Assembly: GCA_020216745.1 (NCBI GenBank)
Contig: JAIWNQ010000259.1
Location: forward strand, 1-10,000
Length of the DNA stretch: 10,000 nucleotides
Reading direction: 5' to 3'
Source: Candidatus Hydrogenedens sp.
Lineage (GTDB): Bacteria > Hydrogenedentota > Hydrogenedentia > Hydrogenedentales > Hydrogenedentaceae
Shown in pieces: positions 5,386-10,000 of this stretch (its first letter is position 1; each line of letters starts with the position of its first letter). Under the pieces are notes generated by a model. The model saw nothing but the letters and a program-made list of their open reading frames with translations. It searched no databases and was not told the DNA's origin. The position numbers were made by a program, and so were the translations under genes.

Positions 5386-6426
5386 ATGCCATTAGTTCCA
5401 ATGAGACAAATTCTTGATGAAGCAGCCAAAGGTGGTTACGGTGTTGGTGCTTTCAATGTGAATAATATGGAGCAAATACAAGCAATTATGCAGGCTGCAA
5501 ATGATACTAATAGTCCTGTAATAATACAGGCGAGTCGGGGTGCATTGAAATATAGTAAGATGATTTATCTGAAAAAATTGATGGAAGCGGCAGTAGAAGA
5601 ATATCCACATATTCCTGTAGCATTGCACTTAGACCATGGAAACAGTGTAGAGACATGCAAGAAGGCAATTGAACTTGGTTTTACATCCGTAATGATAGAC
5701 GGTTCATTGAAGGAAGATGGGAAAACGCCAAATAGTTATAAGGGTAATCTTGAAATTACAATAAAGGTGATTGAATTAGCCCATCCGTTAGGTGTAACAG
5801 TAGAAGCGGAATTGGGTTGTCTTGGTGGAATTGAAGATGGACATGGAGCAGGTTTGTCAGATAAAGATGTGGAAGCCCATTTAACAGACCCTGCACAGGC
5901 AGAAGAATTTGTAAAATTAACAGGTGTTGATGCTCTTGCAGTTGCAATTGGAACAAGTCATGGCGCTTATAAATCCTCCAGAAAAGACCCCGTTACAGGG
6001 AAAGTATTACCACCGAAGTTAGCCATGGACCGTATTATCGAAATTCATAAGAGAATGCCGAATTGTCATATGGTTATGCATGGCTCCAGTTCTGTTCCAC
6101 AAGAATTAGTGGACATTATCAACAAATATGGTGGTAAAATGCCAGACACACAAGGTATTCCATTAGAAGAGATTAAAAAAGGTATTGAGAATGGAGTCCG
6201 CAAAGTAAATGTAGATACTGATAGTCGTCTTGCGATAACTGGTGCTATTCGTAAGGTATTTTGGGAACAGCCAGAAAAATTTGACCCCAGAGAATATCTT
6301 GGACCTGCACGTGAAGCGGCATATCACGTATATGTTGAGAGAATGAAAGCTTTCGGTCAGGCTGGTCATGCTGGTGACTATAAGCCATTGACTCTTGAAG
6401 ATATGAAAGCTTATTACAAGAAGTAA
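5386..6426 (+). CDS. fba: Fructose-bisphosphate aldolase, class II (CbbA-like, zinc-dependent)
   Basis: The 346-residue protein cleaves or forms fructose-1,6-bisphosphate from dihydroxyacetone phosphate and glyceraldehyde-3-phosphate in glycolysis and gluconeogenesis. Class II hallmarks are all present: GAFNVNN (21-27), the catalytic D83 and zinc ligand H84 in LHLDHG, VEAELG (139-144), zinc ligand H192 in GTSHGAYK, zinc ligand H232 in MHGSSS, and the phosphate-binding NVDTDSR (275-281). Length and the GGKMPDTQGIPLEEI insert before the last motif resemble the CbbA-type subgroup (about 345-350 residues). That is a family resemblance and does not by itself imply a Calvin cycle. A strong RBS, AGGAGA (5374-5379), sits 6 nt before the ATG; the ATG at 5381 is out of frame. 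It lies 72 bp ahead of glmS and may share a transcript with it. Confidence 0.95.
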   Translation: MPLVPMRQILDEAAKGGYGVGAFNVNNMEQIQAIMQAANDTNSPVIIQASRGALKYSKMIYLKKLMEAAVEEYPHIPVALHLDHGNSVETCKKAIELGFTSVMIDGSLKEDGKTPNSYKGNLEITIKVIELAHPLGVTVEAELGCLGGIEDGHGAGLSDKDVEAHLTDPAQAEEFVKLTGVDALAVAIGTSHGAYKSSRKDPVTGKVLPPKLAMDRIIEIHKRMPNCHMVMHGSSSVPQELVDIINKYGGKMPDTQGIPLEEIKKGIENGVRKVNVDTDSRLAITGAIRKVFWEQPEKFDPREYLGPAREAAYHVYVERMKAFGQAGHAGDYKPLTLEDMKAYYKK

Positions 6427-6466
6427 TATTTTTTATTCACATAGAATTTCTATAAGTAATATTTTT
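6421..6466. repeat. 13-bp direct repeat flanking the palindrome in the fba-glmS gap
   Basis: AAGTAATATTTTT occurs exactly at 6421-6433 and again at 6454-6466, 33 bp apart. The first copy includes the last codon and stop of the aldolase gene. The copies bracket a 13-bp palindrome. This could be a small local duplication or simple AT-rich chance; no function is assigned. Confidence 0.4.
6441..6453. repeat. Perfect 13-bp inverted repeat between fba and glmS
   Basis: ATAGAA-T-TTCTAT is perfectly symmetrical (6-bp arms, 1-bp centre). It is too small and too AT-rich for a terminator and has no following T-run in a fitting place. It might be a protein-binding site controlling glmS, but there is no independent support. 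Confidence 0.3.
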
Positions 6467-6498
6467 ATCAAAATAAATTGAATAAAGGAGTGTTTTAA

Positions 6499-8334
6499 AT
6501 GTGTGGAATTGTAGGTTACATAGGTCCTAAAAATGCAGTAGAAATTATCCTCTCTGGTTTGCACCGATTAGAATACCGTGGTTATGACTCCGCAGGTGTT
6601 GCAGTTGTAAATGAAAAAGGTTTGGAATTTATTAAAAGTGTCGGGAAACTCAAAGTACTTGATGCAAAATTGGAACAACACCCAATAAAGGGGCAATTAG
6701 GTATAGGACATACACGCTGGGCAACCCATGGAGAGCCCTCGGAAGTCAATTCCCATCCACATTTTGATATGAACATGGAAATTGCTGTTGTCCATAACGG
6801 CATTATTGAAAATTTTCACGAACTCCGCGAACAATTACAAGCAGAGGGTGTTAAGTTCAGGAGTCAGACAGACACCGAGACCATAGTTCATCTTGTAAGA
6901 AAATACTATGATGGTGATTTATTTAAGGCAGTTCAACGTGCCCTCAAAGATTTAAGGGGTGCTTATGCCATCGGTGTGATATGCAAGAATAACCCAGACG
7001 TTCTCGTAGCTGCAAGGAACGGTAGTCCACTTATTGTAGGTATAGGAGATGGAGAAGGATATATCGCTTCGGATGTGCCTGCTATTATGAAATATACCCG
7101 AAAAGTTATTTACATTGATAATGGACATGTCTGTGAGATAAAGAAGGATACTATTTGCATAGAGGATGTGGATGGAAATCCCATCCCTGTTCATGTTCAC
7201 AATGTCGAATGGGATGATTCAGCAGCGGAGAAAGAAGGCTATCCTCACTTTATGTTAAAAGAAATTTTCCAACAAGCAGAAGTTCTTCAAAGCACGCTTC
7301 GTGGACGAGTGGAAGAAGGTTCTGATAAAGTGCAGTTAAGAGATATGAACATTTCTGAAGAAGAGTTAAAAGCTTGCCAGAAAATTTATGTTGTTGCATG
7401 TGGGACTGCATGGCATGCAGGAATGGTTGGCAAATACCTCATAGAAAAATTTGCACGTGTCCCTGTAGAGTTAGATTTAGCATCAGAGTTCCGTTATAGA
7501 GACCCAATTATTCCCCCAAATACAATTTTAATTGCGGTTTCACAATCAGGCGAAACTGCCGATACCTTAGAAGCCATCCGAATTGCCAAAAGTCGAGGTG
7601 CAAAGGTCGCATCCATTGTTAATGTTGTCGGTTCCAGCGTTGCACGTGAATCGCATGGGGTTATCTATCAGCAGGCAGGACCTGAAATTGGTGTTGCTTC
7701 TACAAAGGCATATACATCACAATGTATGGCATTTGCATTATTTACAATATGGTTAGGGCAAATTCGTGGGACACTCACAAAACAACAAGCCCGTGAAATG
7801 ATAGAACATTTAAGAACGATTCCTGCAAAGGTTGATTATGTTTTGAAAAATCATGAAAAGGTGAAAGAATTAGCAAATCGTCCTGAATATAAAGACGCAG
7901 AAAGTTGCTTCTATTTAGGAAGAAATTTCAATTTCCCGAGTGCTTTAGAAGGTGCCTTGAAACTGAAAGAAATTAGTTATATCCATGCAGAAGGTTATGC
8001 TGCAGGGGAGATGAAGCATGGTCCGATAGCACTTGTAACCGAGACCTTCCCCGTTATTTGTATAGCAGTAAAAGGCGAAACTTACGAGAAGATGGTGTCA
8101 AATATTCAAGAAATAAAAGCAAGACGCGGTTTGGTTATAAGTGTAGCCACAGAAGGCGATGATGATATTGTTGCTCATAGCCGTGATGTTATCTATGTTC
8201 CTGATTGTTATGAGCCATTTAGCCCAATAGTTGTGGCTGTTCCATTACAACTTTTCGCTTATTACATAGCAGTTAATCGTGGTTGTGATGTAGACCAACC
8301 TCGCAATTTAGCCAAAAGCGTTACCGTCGAATAA
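6499..8334 (+). CDS. glmS: Glutamine--fructose-6-phosphate aminotransferase (isomerizing)
   Basis: The 611 residues match the usual GlmS length (609 in E. coli). The enzyme makes glucosamine-6-phosphate from fructose-6-phosphate and glutamine, the first step to UDP-GlcNAc for peptidoglycan and lipopolysaccharide. The N-terminal class II glutaminase domain (about 2-230) starts with catalytic C2 (MCGIVGYIG), followed by LEYRGYDSAG (24-33) and HTRWATHG (71-78). The synthase half has two SIS domains: CGTAWHAG from 301 and SQSGET (348-353) in the first, then GEMKHGP around 503-509. The conserved tail NLAKSVTVE (603-611) carries active-site K606. AAGGAG (6485-6490) lies 8 nt before the ATG. The 72-bp upstream gap is far too short for a glmS ribozyme. 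Transcription ends at the hairpin 8353-8387. Confidence 0.97.
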   Translation: MCGIVGYIGPKNAVEIILSGLHRLEYRGYDSAGVAVVNEKGLEFIKSVGKLKVLDAKLEQHPIKGQLGIGHTRWATHGEPSEVNSHPHFDMNMEIAVVHNGIIENFHELREQLQAEGVKFRSQTDTETIVHLVRKYYDGDLFKAVQRALKDLRGAYAIGVICKNNPDVLVAARNGSPLIVGIGDGEGYIASDVPAIMKYTRKVIYIDNGHVCEIKKDTICIEDVDGNPIPVHVHNVEWDDSAAEKEGYPHFMLKEIFQQAEVLQSTLRGRVEEGSDKVQLRDMNISEEELKACQKIYVVACGTAWHAGMVGKYLIEKFARVPVELDLASEFRYRDPIIPPNTILIAVSQSGETADTLEAIRIAKSRGAKVASIVNVVGSSVARESHGVIYQQAGPEIGVASTKAYTSQCMAFALFTIWLGQIRGTLTKQQAREMIEHLRTIPAKVDYVLKNHEKVKELANRPEYKDAESCFYLGRNFNFPSALEGALKLKEISYIHAEGYAAGEMKHGPIALVTETFPVICIAVKGETYEKMVSNIQEIKARRGLVISVATEGDDDIVAHSRDVIYVPDCYEPFSPIVVAVPLQLFAYYIAVNRGCDVDQPRNLAKSVTVE

Positions 8335-8352
8335 AAGTTAACAAATAAAAAT

Positions 8353-8387
8353 AAAAACGGGCAAATTAAAATAATTTGCCCGTTTTT
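8353..8387. terminator. Strong intrinsic terminator, probably bidirectional
   Basis: A perfect 16-bp stem pairs 8353-8368 (AAAAACGGGCAAATTA) with 8372-8387 around an AAA loop. On the plus strand a run of six T (8383-8388) follows the GC-rich core, 19 nt after the glmS stop codon. On the minus strand the same hairpin is followed by TTTTTATTTTTATTTG, so it can also stop ahcY transcripts arriving from the right. Confidence 0.92.
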
Positions 8388-8563
8388 TATTTCTATAATT
8401 AATATTACGCCTTACCTAAAAATATATTAATAAATTATGGTTTTTGTGTATTTTGCTTGTAGAAAATACGAAAACACTTTTTTCATTTATACCCTTTATG
8501 TGCTTCATAATAAATAATAGAGGGCATAGAGTATTACAACTGTGTGAAATTTTAATATAGGAT
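8388..8563. other. Intergenic 3' region between convergent glmS and ahcY
   Basis: This AT-rich stretch of about 175 bp holds no credible gene. The only structure seen is a weak 7-bp hairpin, GTATTTT (8448-8454) with AAAATAC (8463-8469) and an 8-nt loop, too AT-rich and poorly placed to be a convincing terminator. It would be the 3' untranslated region of ahcY if that gene stops at the 8353-8387 hairpin. Confidence 0.5.
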
Positions 8564-10000
8564 TTAGTAACGATAGTGGTCGGGTTTGTAGGGTCCGTCA
8601 ATGGGTACACCGATGTAGTCGGCTTGTTTTTGGGTAAGACGGTCTAATTTTACACCGATCTTTTCAAGGTGTAGTCTGGCAACTTCTTCGTCTAATTTCT
8701 TGGGTAGTGTATAAACTTTACCTTTTTCATATTTTTCAGGTTCAGTAAATAATGCAATTTGGGCGAGAGTTTGATTAGTAAATGAGTTAGACATTACAAA
8801 GGAGGGATGTCCTGTTGCACAGCCTAAATTAACTAATCTACCACGGGCAAGCAGGATGATTTCTTTGCCATCTGGAAAAATAAACTTGTCTACCTGAGGC
8901 TTGATGTTTTCTTCACGGATATTTTCCTGTTTTTCGAGCCAATCCACATCAATTTCTGCATCGAAATGACCAATATTGCAAAGTATAGCTCGGTGTTTCA
9001 TTTTGAGCATGTGTTCACCACGAATAACATCGCAACAGCCTGTCGCAGTAACAAAAATATCGCCAATAGGAGCCGCATCTTCCATTCTCATAACTTCGTA
9101 GCCTTCCATTGCTGCCTGTAGAGCACAGATAGGGTCAATTTCGGTGATGATAACACGAGCACCCAATCCTCTCATTGCTTGGGCACAACCTTTGCCAACA
9201 TCACCATAACCAGCAACCACAACTGTTTTCCCAGCAATCATAACATCGGTGGCTCTTTTAATCCCGTCGCCTAAAGATTCCCTACAACCGTAGAGGTTAT
9301 CAAACTTTGATTTTGTAACGGAGTCATTGACGTTCATGGCACGAGTGAGCAGTTTGCCTTCTTTCATCATTTGATAGAGCCGATGGACACCAGTGGTAGT
9401 TTCTTCTGATACGCCAATCCAATTTTCGACTGTGCGATGCCAGCGGTCAGGGTCTTCTTGATAAATCTGGTGAAGTAGACTATCTACAATTTGTAGTTCT
9501 TTATGTCCATCACTGATAGGAGGAAGCTTTCCAGTTTTACGGACATGTTCTTCTAATTCATATCCACGATGAATGAGTAGCGTAGCATCGCCACCGTCAT
9601 CTACTATCATATTAGGTGTTTCACCGTTAGGGAAGCACATGGCTTGATAGGTACACCACCAGTATTCTTCTAATGATTCCCCTTTCCATGCGAAGACAGG
9701 AGTTCCTGATGCAACAATAGCGGCAGCAGCCTGGTCTTGTGTAGAGAATATATTGCAAGAAGCCCAGCGAACATCTGCTCCTAATATTTTAAGTGTTTCA
9801 ATTAATACAGCGGTTTCAATGGTCATGTGAAGAGAACCCATGATACGAGCACCTTTTAATGGCTGTTTTGTAGCATATCGTTCACGGAGAGCCATTAATC
9901 CGGGCATTTCATGTTCTGCTAATTCAATTTCTTTTCTCCCTAATTCTGCTAATTTAATGTCTTTAATTTTGTAGGGGAGGCCTGAGTGAATTTTTGGAAA
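8564..10000 (-). CDS. ahcY: Adenosylhomocysteinase (SAH hydrolase), N-terminus off window
   Basis: The NAD-dependent cytoplasmic enzyme reversibly splits S-adenosylhomocysteine, the inhibitory by-product of SAM methylation, into adenosine and homocysteine. The frame stays open to the window edge: before the internal ATG at 9907 it reads [13 protein letters not shown]...[20 protein letters not shown], the normal AhcY N-terminal region. The true start therefore lies beyond base 10000 and 479 residues or so are visible. Hallmarks are [14 protein letters not shown], the substrate/NAD region [12 protein letters not shown], the Rossmann motif GYGDVGKG (near 9190-9213), [24 protein letters not shown], and the C-terminal KPDHYRY whose Lys and Tyr reach into the partner subunit's NAD site. 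It converges on glmS. The homocysteine it makes is the substrate of the methyltransferase at 3657-4553, although the two are not in one operon. Any regulatory leader lies outside the window. Confidence 0.96.
   Translation of the reverse strand, partial: FPKIHSGLPYKIKDIKLAELGRKEIELAEHEMPGLMALRERYATKQPLKGARIMGSLHMTIETAVLIETLKILGADVRWASCNIFSTQDQAAAAIVASGTPVFAWKGESLEEYWWCTYQAMCFPNGETPNMIVDDGGDATLLIHRGYELEEHVRKTGKLPPISDGHKELQIVDSLLHQIYQEDPDRWHRTVENWIGVSEETTTGVHRLYQMMKEGKLLTRAMNVNDSVTKSKFDNLYGCRESLGDGIKRATDVMIAGKTVVVAGYGDVGKGCAQAMRGLGARVIITEIDPICALQAAMEGYEVMRMEDAAPIGDIFVTATGCCDVIRGEHMLKMKHRAILCNIGHFDAEIDVDWLEKQENIREENIKPQVDKFIFPDGKEIILLARGRLVNLGCATGHPSFVMSNSFTNQTLAQIALFTEPEKYEKGKVYTLPKKLDEEVARLHLEKIGVKLDRLTQKQADYIGVPIDGPYKPDHYRY

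Noticed and set aside
6427..6498. glmS ribozyme upstream of glmS
   Set aside because: The gap is 72 nt of nearly pure AT sequence, about half the length needed, without the conserved core.
8448..8469. Hairpin GTATTTT/AAAATAC as an ahcY terminator
   Set aside because: The stem is 7 bp with only one G-C pair and no U-tract follows on the minus strand; the hairpin at 8353-8387 is far stronger.
8416..8610. Minus-strand 64-residue reading frame at the ahcY 3' end
   Set aside because: It overlaps the ahcY C-terminus in another frame, has no RBS and resembles no known protein; treated as chance.
9905..9907. ATG at 9907 as the start of ahcY
   Set aside because: The frame continues upstream to the window edge with recognisable AhcY N-terminal sequence ([18 protein letters not shown]), so this is an internal Met.
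1..10000. CRISPR arrays, insertion sequences, tRNA genes, phage or toxin-antitoxin modules
   Set aside because: No regularly spaced repeats, transposase-like frames, terminal inverted repeats or tRNA-like folds were seen; nearly all of the window is accounted for by standard genes.

Overview
This is an ordinary, well-packed stretch of AT-rich bacterial chromosome. It holds nine genes, two of them cut by the window edges, and no gene-free gap longer than about 235 bp. A type IV pilus retraction ATPase, signal-peptide-like and membrane proteins and a corrinoid methyltransfer cassette suggest a Gram-negative-type bacterium with at least a partly anaerobic or C1-using lifestyle. That is an inference: nothing here (no rRNA, no marker I can place) fixes the lineage.

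Layout. At 1-456 (+) is the C-terminal part of a PilT-like ATPase. Facing it across a 2-bp gap is a two-domain ChrA-type transporter (459-1637, -). The gap 1638-1746 is a compact divergent control region, with overlapping opposed promoters and two perfect palindromes. It serves chrA leftward and a small exported protein with two zinc-ribbon-like repeats (1747-2070, +) rightward. Next come four tightly linked plus-strand genes: a corrinoid-binding protein (2131-2808), a DUF169 protein (2818-3657), a homocysteine S-methyltransferase-type protein (3657-4553) and an EndoIII/MagIII-like HhH-GPD DNA glycosylase (4550-5248). Their spacings are +9, -1 and -4 bp, so they look like one translationally coupled operon. 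A class II fructose-bisphosphate aldolase (5386-6426) follows behind its own candidate promoter, then glmS (6499-8334), which ends at a near-perfect intrinsic terminator (8353-8387). Converging on that terminator from the right is ahcY, S-adenosylhomocysteine hydrolase (8564 to the window end, -), whose N-terminus is off the window.

How the genes fit together. AhcY releases homocysteine from S-adenosylhomocysteine. The Hcy-methyltransferase would remethylate homocysteine, with the corrinoid protein as the plausible methyl carrier. The pair corresponds to the Hcy and B12 modules of methionine synthase MetH as separate proteins, but no folate-binding module and no dedicated methyl-donor methyltransferase is visible. 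The DUF169 protein between them is of unknown function. The aldolase and GlmS link glycolysis/gluconeogenesis to amino-sugar (cell-envelope) synthesis and may share a transcript.

Most worth a second look: the split methyltransfer cassette and its coupling to a DNA glycosylase, the tandem CCCH exported protein, and the overlapping divergent promoter/operator region upstream of chrA. I saw no CRISPR array, insertion sequence, tRNA, rRNA or prophage signal.
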